The notes under the pieces: generated by a model
Seen by the model: only the letters and a program-made list of their open reading frames with translations
Database searches by the model: none
Told to the model about the DNA's origin: nothing
Part shown: piece after piece, positions 27,401 through 34,785 of the stretch
How the letters are laid out: every line of letters starts with the position of its first letter
Position numbering within the stretch: position 1 is the first letter of the stretch
Assembly: GCF_011405515.1 (NCBI RefSeq)
Contig: NZ_AP022671.1
Location: 2,294,001 to 2,358,000 of the forward strand
Direction of reading: 5' to 3'
DNA: 64,000 bases
Origin: Nitrospira sp. KM1
Lineage (GTDB): Bacteria; Nitrospirota; Nitrospiria; Nitrospirales; Nitrospiraceae
Made by a program: the position numbers and the translations under genes

Positions 27401-27857
27401 GCGTGAGTTCCGGCGAGCCGGCATCCATCCATTCCTTCCACCCTTTCCGCATCAATGGCCCCTTCAAGCGATACGGGCCGTAGACGCGGCGATGGAAGGT
27501 GAAGCCCTTCAAACACATCCGCGGGTTATGGGCGAACGTCCCGCGGTTGCCATAGAGATCTTCGTAGGTTTGATGATCGTAGTTCTGCTCCACGCGCATG
27601 ACGACGCCGTTGCGGACGAAGGCGCGGATGCGGCAGGCGTGGGTGTCGTTCGGAGAGCAAACCCAAGTAAAAGAAGAATCATAGCGATATTGGTCGTGAT
27701 AGACCCGCTCCCACGAGCGGTCCGGATAATCACCGAGCGGATTGCCCACCTCGATGACCGGCTGCAGCGCCGTCAGCGCCAGAACCTTGTCCGCCACCGC
27801 CGCCACGGCAACGGTACCCGCGGACACTTTTAAGAATTGTCGACGTGATAAAACCAT
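24420..27857 (-). CDS. nxrA: Nitrite oxidoreductase alpha subunit (molybdopterin)
   Basis: The 1,145-residue catalytic subunit oxidises nitrite to nitrate with a Mo-bis-MGD centre and one Fe-S cluster. The N-terminus has a Tat motif, LSRRQFLKVSAG, and a hydrophobic stretch, which fits the periplasmic NXR of Nitrospira. The Fe-S region reads WVCSPNDTHACRIRAF and later PRMCLKGF. The segment YTWHGDQDPSQPWW probably holds the Asp ligand to Mo (tentative). The ATG at 27857 has AGGAGGA upstream and matches the family length; an upstream ATG at 27974 adds 39 residues that no Tat substrate needs. Promoter and dyad elements lie upstream. No NxrC-like membrane/heme subunit gene is in the window. Confidence 0.97.
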   Translation of the reverse strand: MVLSRRQFLKVSAGTVAVAAVADKVLALTALQPVIEVGNPLGDYPDRSWERVYHDQYRYDSSFTWVCSPNDTHACRIRAFVRNGVVMRVEQNYDHQTYEDLYGNRGTFAHNPRMCLKGFTFHRRVYGPYRLKGPLMRKGWKEWMDAGSPELTPETKRKYKFNSRFLDDMIRVSWDTAFTYAAKALVTIGTRYSGEAGARRLREQGYAPEMIEMMKGAGTRCFKHRAGMPILGLLGKHGNTRFNNSILALLDSWIRKVSPEHAQGGRYWNNYTWHGDQDPSQPWWNGTQNCDTDLSDMRFSKLNTSWGKNFVENKMPEAHWKLESIERGARLVVITPEYNPTASRADYWIPVRPETDGALFLGASRIIVDENLQDIDFLKQYTDMPLLVRTDTLQYLDPRDVIKEYALPDFSHAYSGRIQGLKPEYIQRLGGMMVWDLKKQQAVPLHREQVGWHYLDAGIDAALTGTYRVKLLNGREVDVAPIYQLYMVHFQDYDLDTVHQINRAPKDLIVRWARDSGTIKPAAIHNGEGVCHYFHMTSMGRAAALVLILTGNIGKFGTGCHTWSGNYKVGIWNAAPWSGAGAGVHLAEDPWHSNLDPNAHGKEIKYKTYYYGEEPGYWNHGDTALIVNTPKYGRKVFTGKTHMPSPSKVRWVVNVNILNNSKHHYDMVRNVDPNIEMLITQDIEMTSDVNHADIAFACNSWMEFTYPEMTATVSNPWIQLWKGGIRPLYDTRNDLDTFAGVAARLGDITGDNRMREVFHFVYQNRVDVYAQRVLDASSTLYGYSADVMLKSEKGWMVMVRTYPRHPLWEEVNESKPQWTRSGRLETYRVEPEAIEYGENFIVHREGPEATPYLPNAIMTSNPYVRPDDYGIPITAQHHDDKTVRNIKLPWQDVKQHSNPLWEKGYQFYCVTPKTRHRVHSQWSVNDWVQIYESNFGDPYRMDKRTPGVGEHQIHINPQAAKDRGINDGDYVYVDGNPVDRPYRGWKPSDPFYKVARLMIRAKYNPAYPYHVTMAKHAPYVSTAKSVKGHETRPDGRAIAVDTGYQSNFRYGAQQSFTRSWLMPMHQTDSLPGKHAIAWKFKWGYAIDHHAINTTPKECLIRITKAEDGGIGARGPWEPVRTGFTPGQENEFMIKWLKGEHIKIKV

Positions 27858-28002
27858 GAGGGTATTCCTCCTTGCTAAAAAAATATGAGAACGAAGATCT
27901 GCGGTCTCGTCCAAACCCGTATCGACTCTCCCACCTCCTTTCTTTGCTTCATATTTGCCTGAATGTGACGGCAATCAGGACGGACCCCACGATCAGGTGC
28001 AG

Positions 28003-28018
28003 GGCAACTCCCATACCA
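28003..28018 (-). promoter_or_regulatory. Sigma-54-type promoter of nxrAB
   Basis: The minus strand reads TGGTATGGGAGTTGCC. The TGG and TTGC blocks and their 10-bp doublet spacing match the -24/-12 consensus; the central CAC is TAT. Predicted initiation near 27990 leaves a leader of about 135 nt before the nxrA start. It is weaker than the nirK element but is supported by the upstream dyad at nearly equal distance. Confidence 0.6.
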
Positions 28019-28130
28019 TGTCCATACATGGCCATCTGATGATGACGTTCTTCTAATCATTTGATTATGCAGCAAGAATCAGATAGGCGTGCGCCATGAG
28101 CGCCTTCGCTCGAGATTTCATGATCGCGAT

Positions 28131-28154
28131 ATGTCGCGACAATCGTCGCGACAT
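28131..28154. promoter_or_regulatory. Perfect 24-bp dyad upstream of nxrA
   Basis: Half-sites ATGTCGCGAC and GTCGCGACAT are exact reverse complements separated by AATC. They are flanked by further TCGCGA copies at 28124-28129 and 28155-28160. The site lies 113 bp upstream of the sigma-54-type element and 48 bp beyond the end of the bd-like oxidase gene. The matching dyad before nirK makes it a likely binding site of the linked Fis-type activator. Confidence 0.75.
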
Positions 28155-28201
28155 TCGCGAGGTGACGCGATGACCATGACGCTTGGCCGATCGCGCTGAC
28201 G

Positions 28202-30121
28202 TCAGGTATGACCAGTCGATTTTATGGCGACGGCGGGGTGCGGAAGCGGCGCATTCGCACTCTCCTGTTCATGCGAGGGCTGCTTTTTCACCGCCAATGA
28301 AGCCAGCCAAAAGACGAACAGAATGCTCGTCCAGAAAAACAACACATTGAAGGAGATCATGTTGGCTGCGAATCCCACCGTATGCGTATACGCCCAGGGT
28401 GAATTATCACGCATGATTTCGTTGACGTGCCAGAAAAGACGGACGGACGAGCGGATATACCCCATCAACGCCATCATCCAAGTAAATTCAGTCGCGAGCA
28501 TGATCAGGGCATACTGGGATCTTGGGGACATTCGACCCCATTCGACCGTTCCTCCTTGCTTCGCTGCCTTCAGCATGCCCAGATTCAGCGCCGTCATGAA
28601 CACAAGACAGGACAGCGTCGTTGCCACCTGCGGCACCGATAATCCGACTCGGACGTTCGCCGGAATGTAATACCCGTAGACGGCGAGCCAGATGATGTTG
28701 ACGTAGGCAAAGAAGAAAAACGTCCCCATGAAGATGTTGCCGAATTTGGCCCAGGAGACGGTCGGAATCTTGTTTCCACGCTGATACCAGATGAAGCTCA
28801 GAATCGTGGTCACAATGATCGTGTTGATGCCACCATTCTTTGCCGACATCACGCCGTAATTGCCGAGAACAGGATGTTGCTGCCCTCCCATGGCCTTGAG
28901 TTCGGCCGGCGTCATCACCATCGTATGCGGCGTGATGAATACCAGAAACCCGACCGTCATGATGAACACCAAATATTTAATGTATCGTTGATAGTGCTCT
29001 GCTCCTCGCATGCGGCCCAAACACTGCCACAGGTAGTAGCTGGTGGTGAGGAACAGGGCGCCGATCATGGTCGCCTGGATGATGAACAGCCAGGCCAGCA
29101 GCCCCCCCATCAGCGTAATCCCCATCTGCTGACGGTAGGCATAGACCTCGCGCATCAGCCAGTATCCGGCAAAAGGCAGCGGAACGAGGAAGAGCACGGC
29201 GATGAACATCGCGACATAGCCCATCCAGTCGTAATGTGCGCGCTCTTCCTGATTCCTGGCCGCGAGAAACCGGTAGGCGGCGTATGCGGCGACGACGCTG
29301 CCGCCGAACGCCATGTTTCCGAGTATCCGGTGGATGTTGAGCGGATTCCACAACGCGGTGTGCATCACATGCCAGATGTTCCCCAGATAGCGCCCTTCCT
29401 CATCCACACCGGCAGGCGACATCATGAATGCGATCCACGAGTTGGCGAGAAACATCAGCACGGTGCCGATCGTGTTGAGCACGACGGACAGGCTCAGGTG
29501 GATCCACTTCAAGAATCCCTCGCGCATCTTGTCCCAACCGTAATAGTAAATGTAGAGCGTCCCGCTTTCGGCGACGAAAAGCAGCGCATAGAGATGCATG
29601 ACCGGACGGAAAATGCTCGCGAGATATCCGAAAAAGGTGGGGTACAGCGTGAGAAACGTAAATAGGAGGATGCCACCGAGGATGGCTGTCAGCGAATAGG
29701 CGGTGAGACTGATCTTCACGAAATCGTAGGCAAGCTGATCATACCGTCTCGCCAACGCTTTGTCCTTTGTCACCATTCCCATGAGCTCGATGATCATGCA
29801 AAAGATCGGGACGGCCAGCACGAAACTGCCGTAATAGAGATGTTGCTGGTTTGCGAACCAGATGAGCACTCGGCTTTCGAAGTTATATCGGGGATAGTGT
29901 TCGACATTATCGACCGTCTTGGGAGCCGGCAGACCGCTGATGACCCCTTCGGTCTTGTAATAGACGTCCCGGCCGACTTCAGAACCCGGTTCGCGTGCGG
30001 ATTCCCCCTCATCACCACGAACGGGTGACGCCATTGCCAGCACGATCACCATGAGCGCGAATGCCCCGAGCAGACTGAGTAACCGAATGATTCCGTTCCG
30101 ACGTGACGGTACACCCGACAT
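28202..30121 (-). CDS. Cytochrome bd-like oxidase, CydA-related subunit
   Basis: A 639-residue polytopic protein with a signal-like N-terminus (RLLSLLGAFALMVIVLAMAS, cleavage near VRG), a ~60-residue periplasmic stretch and about 13-14 transmembrane helices. WFANQQHLYYGSFVLAVPIF corresponds to the first heme-ligand helix of CydA. The quinol-loop signature GRQPW is not found. Nitrospira genomes are known to encode bd-like oxidases thought to replace or supplement classical terminal oxidases. Placement directly upstream of nxrA suggests electron transfer linked to NXR. A strong ribosome-binding site (AAGGAGG) precedes the ATG. No CydB gene is adjacent. Confidence 0.85.
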   Translation of the reverse strand: MSGVPSRRNGIIRLLSLLGAFALMVIVLAMASPVRGDEGESAREPGSEVGRDVYYKTEGVISGLPAPKTVDNVEHYPRYNFESRVLIWFANQQHLYYGSFVLAVPIFCMIIELMGMVTKDKALARRYDQLAYDFVKISLTAYSLTAILGGILLFTFLTLYPTFFGYLASIFRPVMHLYALLFVAESGTLYIYYYGWDKMREGFLKWIHLSLSVVLNTIGTVLMFLANSWIAFMMSPAGVDEEGRYLGNIWHVMHTALWNPLNIHRILGNMAFGGSVVAAYAAYRFLAARNQEERAHYDWMGYVAMFIAVLFLVPLPFAGYWLMREVYAYRQQMGITLMGGLLAWLFIIQATMIGALFLTTSYYLWQCLGRMRGAEHYQRYIKYLVFIMTVGFLVFITPHTMVMTPAELKAMGGQQHPVLGNYGVMSAKNGGINTIIVTTILSFIWYQRGNKIPTVSWAKFGNIFMGTFFFFAYVNIIWLAVYGYYIPANVRVGLSVPQVATTLSCLVFMTALNLGMLKAAKQGGTVEWGRMSPRSQYALIMLATEFTWMMALMGYIRSSVRLFWHVNEIMRDNSPWAYTHTVGFAANMISFNVLFFWTSILFVFWLASLAVKKQPSHEQESANAPLPHPAVAIKSTGHT

Positions 30122-30171
30122 GATGAACCTCCTTCACCAAATCAGTGAGAGACTCGGTTAATGGTTGGTTC

Positions 30172-30187
30172 AGCAAGCCGTATGCCG
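30172..30187 (-). promoter_or_regulatory. Sigma-54-type promoter of the bd-like oxidase gene
   Basis: The minus strand reads CGGCATACGGCTTGCT, with GG and TTGC blocks at the consensus spacing. Initiation about 12 bp downstream gives a leader of ~40 nt. An inverted repeat TCGTG-N5-CACGA is found 80-95 bp upstream (30268-30282), but it is not the same dyad as at nxrA and nirK. The 258-bp gap to the SUMF1 gene holds nothing else I recognise. Confidence 0.6.
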
Positions 30188-30383
30188 ATGCGACAGGTAC
30201 AAACGGTGCGGAATTGGCCGAAATCTTTCAGACGTTCCACGTGGCGGAAGAGAGAACCCGTGATCCATCGTGGCGCTCACGACATGTCATGGTTTACTGC
30301 ATGATTGAACAGTCCAAATCCTGGACAGACGGAGGAGCGGGCCGGGGAAGGGCGTGAACCGCGTTTGGGGAGCTTACGAGTGA

Positions 30384-31325
30384 CTATTCCAATTTAGACT
30401 GCGGCGGTGGTGGCTCAGAGGCTTCACCGGCATCCTTGACGTCACGTGCGCAACGGAACCCGAGCCAATTCATTTTCGTGTTCGGGTCTGTCCCGTTTCG
30501 TTGGGCAGGCCGCACGGATGGTGTGCTGTCAATCCATCCTCCGCCTCGGAAGGCCTTCTGGGTGCCCTGCGCAGGGCCTTTAGGATTACGGTCGGATGCG
30601 GTTTTGTAATAATTTGAGTCGTACCAGTCGGACGTCCACTCCGCTACATTACCGGCCATTTGAAAGACCCCATAGGGACTCACCGCATTCTCGTATTTGT
30701 CTACGGAGACGATTGGCGGATATAGCAACAGCCGTTCCGGCCTATCTCGGACTGGTCCCGATAACCCCGTACGGCCGAAGTTCGCACGGCTGAGGCCCGC
30801 AGGCTGATTGCCCCAGGGATAAATGCGCCCATCGTCGCCTCTAGCGGCTTTTTCCCATTCCGCGGAGGTCGGCAATCGCTTGCCCGCCCATTTGCAATAG
30901 GCGTCGGCATCGAACCATGAGATATGCATGACCGGATGATTGGCCATCGTGTCTTGGAAGTTTCCTCCGTCATACTGCCAATCAATGAGCGGGGGAAGAT
31001 CGTGGGCGAGGACAAATTTTAAGAATTGGACGGTGGTGACTTCATACTTGTCGATCTCATAGGCATCCACATGCACCTTGCGTTGTGGATACTCTGCGGC
31101 GTAGGAATTCCTATCCACCTTCCGGTCGCTTCCCATGATGAACGGGCCGGCCGGGATCCGGACCATTTCATCGTGCGCAGGAAGTTTGATGCGCTCAGCC
31201 GCAAGCTTCTTGCCCTCCGCCGTCCATTCTCTGGTCACATCAGCCACATCCAGCGCGATCGCCGCCCCGCCACCGCAACACAATCCCGCGACCATGAGGC
31301 CGCAAATGACATTCCTGCGCTGCAC
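30384..31325 (-). CDS. Exported SUMF1/formylglycine-generating-enzyme-like protein
   Basis: A 313-residue protein with an N-terminal signal (VICGLMVAGLCCGGGAAIA) and a SUMF1 domain: MVRIPAGPFIMGSDRKVDRN, DKYEVTTVQFLKFV, GKRLPTSAEWEKAARG, FQMAGNVAEWTSDWYD and LGFRCARD. The active-site cysteine pair of true formylglycine-generating enzymes is missing in the GGGWIDSTPSVRPAQR region. It sits between a LolA-like gene (22 bp upstream) and the bd-like oxidase. NirV, near nirK in denitrifiers, shares this domain. It is a paralogue of the protein at 12.3-13.1 kb. The C-terminal tail is Pro-rich. Confidence 0.85.
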   Translation of the reverse strand: MQRRNVICGLMVAGLCCGGGAAIALDVADVTREWTAEGKKLAAERIKLPAHDEMVRIPAGPFIMGSDRKVDRNSYAAEYPQRKVHVDAYEIDKYEVTTVQFLKFVLAHDLPPLIDWQYDGGNFQDTMANHPVMHISWFDADAYCKWAGKRLPTSAEWEKAARGDDGRIYPWGNQPAGLSRANFGRTGLSGPVRDRPERLLLYPPIVSVDKYENAVSPYGVFQMAGNVAEWTSDWYDSNYYKTASDRNPKGPAQGTQKAFRGGGWIDSTPSVRPAQRNGTDPNTKMNWLGFRCARDVKDAGEASEPPPPQSKLE

Positions 31326-31346
31326 GACATCCCCTCCTGTGTAGAT

Positions 31347-31940
31347 TTACATTCCCGATTGAGGCCGCTCAGGCTCGGGAACTTTCTGAAACTCCTCGAG
31401 CGGATGAAAGTTCAGCGGCAGATTGAATAGATAGTCGGACACCGACCGCAGTTTAACGTGCTGATATTCCACGATCCAACTGCCGTCTTTCTTCGCGAGT
31501 TTCATTGGGAAATGAATGTCCGTCGCCACCCATTGATAGAACTGCTCTATCAACTCGCCTTGTTTCGTCGTCACTTCGTAGAGGACGGTTGGATGGCCTT
31601 CGCGCACTTCCCTGCCGATTTCCTGCCTGGCCACTTCCCCTTCCAGCGCTTCCGTCACATTCAGTTCCTGTTCCGCATCGTACGGAACTGTCTTGAAATG
31701 CTTCATGCGGGACAGCAGGAGCCACACCACCTGTTTATCTTTGCGCACGATGCTGACGTTCACGGGTCCCATCGAGTGATGCTCGATGCGCCACATTTGA
31801 TCACGATAATAGATCGAGGCCTTTCGTGTATGGCCGTCGATCTTCGTAATCTGATCCGCTGTAAATTCCAATGCGAGGGTTTGGATCGAGAGTCCGAGCC
31901 ACATGAGGGTCACGCCGATCATGAGAACGCAAAATCGCAT
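31347..31940 (-). CDS. Periplasmic LolA/DUF4412-like protein
   Basis: A 197-residue exported protein. The signal peptide is MRFCVLMIGVTLMWLGLSIQ, with cleavage near TLA. The mature part alternates short beta strands (FTADQITKIDGHTRKASIYY, QMWRIEHHSMGPVNVSIVRK, KQVVWLLL), as in the half-barrel of LolA-type or DUF4412 proteins. No catalytic residues are evident. The 22-bp spacing to the SUMF1 gene suggests co-transcription. The function is unknown; lipid or hydrophobic-ligand carriage is only a structural guess. Confidence 0.65.
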   Translation of the reverse strand: MRFCVLMIGVTLMWLGLSIQTLALEFTADQITKIDGHTRKASIYYRDQMWRIEHHSMGPVNVSIVRKDKQVVWLLLSRMKHFKTVPYDAEQELNVTEALEGEVARQEIGREVREGHPTVLYEVTTKQGELIEQFYQWVATDIHFPMKLAKKDGSWIVEYQHVKLRSVSDYLFNLPLNFHPLEEFQKVPEPERPQSGM

Positions 31941-31997
31941 AGCCGCCTATCGTATCATAACGAGCATGGACGGATGGTACCGGTCGACACCTCGCCG

Positions 31998-32999
31998 TTA
32001 CATCATTTTCAACACGCCGGCGCCGCTAAACGAACCGGCCTTCAACGCCTGAAGCGCCTGATTGGCATCCCGCAGGCCAAAGCGCGTCGTCCTCGTCTTA
32101 ATGGGAATTTCCGAAGCGACCGTTAACAGCTCCGATCCGTCCTGGCGGGTATTCGCGGTGACGCTGCGAAGCACGCGTTCGCCGAACAAGTCACGATCAT
32201 AGTCAATCGATGGAATCGGACTCATGTGAATTCCGGCGATCGCCAGCGTGCCTCCCCGTTCCAAGGCCCTCAGCGCGGGCGGCACCAGTTCACCAGCCGG
32301 AGCGAATATGATCGATCCATGCAACCCGACAGGTGGAACGTCGGCGGCCCCTCCCACCCATCGAGCGCCAAGCTCGCGAGCCAATTGCCGATGTTCCGGC
32401 TTTAACGAACAGACATAGACCTCGCAGTCCCAATGGCGCGCGATCTGAATGGCAATGTGGGCGGATGCGCCGAAGCCGTACAGTCCAAGCCGCTGCCCCG
32501 GCCGAATTCCGCACTGCCGCAGCGCTCGATACCCGATGATGCCCGCGCAGAGGAGCGGGGCGGCCTCTTCGTCACCGAAAACCTCGGGAATCGCATACGC
32601 AAACGCTTCCGGAACGGTCGCGTATTCGGCAAATCCTCCGTTGACTTGATAGCCCGTAAACCGCGCGTCAAGACACAAATTCTCTCGTCCGCTGCGGCAA
32701 AAAGTGCACTGACCGCAGGTTCCTTGCAGCCATGCGATCCCAACCCGCTGGCCTACGGCGCGGTCGCGCACCGCCGAGCCGATCTCTTCAATGACGCCGA
32801 CGGCCTGATGGCCAGGAATCAATGGAAGAGCGGGCCGATCGAGCTCACCTTCGATCACATGCAAATCAGTGCGGCACAAGCCGCACACCGTGATGCGTAC
32901 CAGAACGTCCGTAGGGCCCGGCGCCGGAACCGGGACGGCGCAAAATTCCAACGGACTCCGCGCCACAGGGCCTGTGGCGTTGAGAACCATCGCGTGCAT
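31998..32999 (-). CDS. Zinc-dependent alcohol dehydrogenase
   Basis: A 333-residue medium-chain dehydrogenase. Catalytic zinc ligands are visible in TVCGLCRTDLHV and PLIPGHQAVG. The structural zinc loop has the cysteines of TCGQCTFCRSGRENLC. The nucleotide-binding turn reads LGLYGFGASAHIAI, a GFGASA variant of GxGxxG seen in AdhA-like enzymes. It would interconvert alcohols and aldehydes with NAD(H) or NADP(H). It is 57 bp upstream of the LolA-like gene and 68 bp downstream of YceI, all on one strand. No link with nitrite metabolism is evident. Confidence 0.88.
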   Translation of the reverse strand: MHAMVLNATGPVARSPLEFCAVPVPAPGPTDVLVRITVCGLCRTDLHVIEGELDRPALPLIPGHQAVGVIEEIGSAVRDRAVGQRVGIAWLQGTCGQCTFCRSGRENLCLDARFTGYQVNGGFAEYATVPEAFAYAIPEVFGDEEAAPLLCAGIIGYRALRQCGIRPGQRLGLYGFGASAHIAIQIARHWDCEVYVCSLKPEHRQLARELGARWVGGAADVPPVGLHGSIIFAPAGELVPPALRALERGGTLAIAGIHMSPIPSIDYDRDLFGERVLRSVTANTRQDGSELLTVASEIPIKTRTTRFGLRDANQALQALKAGSFSGAGVLKMM

Positions 33000-33067
33000 G
33001 AATCACATCTTTCCCGGATGCGATCGAAGACAGCTCCCGGGTCCTGCCGGACGCCGACCCGGCACCG

Positions 33068-33697
33068 TCAGGGTTGTTTGGCCTTGATGCATTCGACGTC
33101 CAGCTTGATATGAACATCGTCGCCAACGACGAATCCACCGCTGTCCAAGGCTTTGCTCCAGACCATGCCGAAGTCTTTTCGGTTCACCGTTCCCTCCCCG
33201 CTGAACCCCGCCCTGGTGTTGCCCCAAGGATCTTTGCTCACGCCGTTAAACGTGCCGGTCAACGTGACTTCTTTGGTCACGCCATGGAGTGTCAAATCTC
33301 CGACCGCAGTGTACCCGTCACCCGTTTTCTTGTAGTTCTTCATTTTGTAGGTCATGGTCGGATACTTTTCGACATCGAAAAAGTCTGGATTCTTCAGATG
33401 CGCATCCCGCTTTTCATGGTTAGTCGTGATCGATGCGGTCTTGATCGTGGCCTCGATAGCCTTGAACGTTCCCGCCTCGGCGTCCATCTCGGCGAAGCCT
33501 GTATAGTCCGTAAAACGTCCCGTCGTTTTCGACACGACCATGTGCGCGACGCGAAATTCCACGGTCGAGTGTTCGGGATCGACGTTCCAACGCGCGACCT
33601 CGCCTCGCGCGGAGAGAGGGATCAAACCGATCCATCCTGCCACAACGACTGAGAAGGCGCAGGTCCAAGTGCTGACTGAGCGAACGGATGTCTTCAT
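33068..33697 (-). CDS. YceI-family periplasmic protein
   Basis: A 209-residue exported lipocalin-like protein. An N-terminal signal (FSVVVAGWIGLIPLSARG) precedes the family hallmark WNVDPEHSTVEFRVAHMVVSK. HGVTKEVTLTGTFNG and GTVNRKDFGMVW follow. YceI proteins bind long isoprenoids or amides in a beta barrel and are often induced by stress. It is followed by the alcohol dehydrogenase and preceded, 12 bp away, by the TonB-like gene. Confidence 0.93.
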   Translation of the reverse strand: MKTSVRSVSTWTCAFSVVVAGWIGLIPLSARGEVARWNVDPEHSTVEFRVAHMVVSKTTGRFTDYTGFAEMDAEAGTFKAIEATIKTASITTNHEKRDAHLKNPDFFDVEKYPTMTYKMKNYKKTGDGYTAVGDLTLHGVTKEVTLTGTFNGVSKDPWGNTRAGFSGEGTVNRKDFGMVWSKALDSGGFVVGDDVHIKLDVECIKAKQP

Positions 33698-33709
33698 GCT
33701 GCTCCTTTG

Positions 33710-34693
33710 CTATTTTTTGGGGGTAGTAGGCGGTTCATCGGACTTGCCGCCCGACTGATCGGTCACCTGCTGTACGTCGCGCGGCTTCGGTTTCAAACCG
33801 GTTCTCATGCGCACGTGGACATCGATGGAATCGTCTCCCAACTCGTTGGGGAACGGCGGGAACGGCTGGGCATTGATCACGGCGTGAATTCCGGCCTCAT
33901 CGATTTCGCGGGCTCCGGATCCCTTTTCGATTTCGATCAGCTGAGCCCGGCCGGTGGAAAACAACCGGAACCGGACCTTGACGGTCTCGCTGCTCGGGCC
34001 GCGGCGTACCTCCCGCACCTGTTTGGCCCAGCTCCTGCTGACCAGATGACTCACATGGTGCCAATAGGCCTTCCCCTGCCCCGGCTCGGCCAACGGCATC
34101 AGGTCCTCCTCTGCCAGCGGTTCAGCGGTCACTGGTAGTACGTCGGGTTGAGATTCGTCCGGAGCAGCCTCGCCTGGTGTGGGGTCTTCAGACCGGGCCG
34201 ACGTCGGCTGCTGATTGTCGGTGGGAACCTCCTGACGATCCAACGTGACATAGACGATGCGGCGCATGAATCGCTCGAACCTGTCCTGCCTAAATCGGGC
34301 AAACGTCACCTGAATGCGGGCGGCTTTCGGCTTGATGGAGGTGCGGCTCATCGGAATCGGTTCAAGGGTCAAGGTCGCCTTCAATCCGGAGGATTCGCTG
34401 TCCGGTTCCAACGTTGCCGTCTGCGATTCAAACAGTACCGACTCGCAGATCGCCACGACCGGAAGCGACCCTTGAGCGACTCCCCCCAAGATAATGTCCA
34501 ATACGAGCGGCTGGCCGGTCTGGACATCGCCCGCGGTCCCGGTCTGGCTGAGCTCGAATCGCGTCCAACGTTTGGGAGGCGTCTGGCCGGCTGGGGAGGC
34601 TGCATCGGACTCAACGACGAGGAACAGCCCGGCAAGAATGGCCGAACCCAGCCCTGCCAAAAATAGGGGTTTCCGGTAAAGCCGAGCGGCCAT
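33710..34693 (-). CDS. TonB/TolA C-terminal-domain protein
   Basis: A 327-residue protein. An N-terminal hydrophobic helix (PLFLAGLGSAILAGLFLVV) anchors or exports it. A beta-rich region follows, then an acidic Pro/Glu linker (about residues 155-205). The last ~95 residues form a TonB/TolA-like module: AYWHHVSHLVSRSWAKQVR, VKVRFRLFSTGRAQLIEIEK, INAQPFPPFP. It is longer in the middle than normal TonB, and no ExbB/ExbD genes are adjacent, so a role in outer-membrane energising is plausible but unproven. It heads the co-directional block ending at the multicopper oxidase. Confidence 0.7.
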   Translation of the reverse strand: MAARLYRKPLFLAGLGSAILAGLFLVVESDAASPAGQTPPKRWTRFELSQTGTAGDVQTGQPLVLDIILGGVAQGSLPVVAICESVLFESQTATLEPDSESSGLKATLTLEPIPMSRTSIKPKAARIQVTFARFRQDRFERFMRRIVYVTLDRQEVPTDNQQPTSARSEDPTPGEAAPDESQPDVLPVTAEPLAEEDLMPLAEPGQGKAYWHHVSHLVSRSWAKQVREVRRGPSSETVKVRFRLFSTGRAQLIEIEKGSGAREIDEAGIHAVINAQPFPPFPNELGDDSIDVHVRMRTGLKPKPRDVQQVTDQSGGKSDEPPTTPKK

Positions 34694-34719
34694 AGGCGCA
34701 TCCTACCCATGCCTCCAAG

Positions 34720-34740
34720 ACGGGTGCAACCCGTTTTTTT
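34720..34740 (+). terminator. Hairpin plus T-tract in the tdh leader
   Basis: The perfect stem ACGGGT/ACCCGT with a 3-base loop is followed by seven Ts on the plus strand. It lies 46 bp upstream of the tdh start, in a divergent intergenic region with no plus-strand gene ahead of it. It could act as an attenuator in the tdh leader or end a short upstream transcript. Confidence 0.55.
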
Positions 34741-34785
34741 CTCTCCTGTGTGGGCAAGACGGACGGGGTGAGCTACAATGTCGTC

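Noticed and set aside
30268-30282. Inverted repeat TCGTG-N5-CACGA upstream of the bd-like oxidase promoter, considered as a third copy of the nxr/nirK dyad
   Set aside because: The half-sites and spacing do not match the 10-4-10 pattern; only one arm (CTCACGACAT) resembles it.
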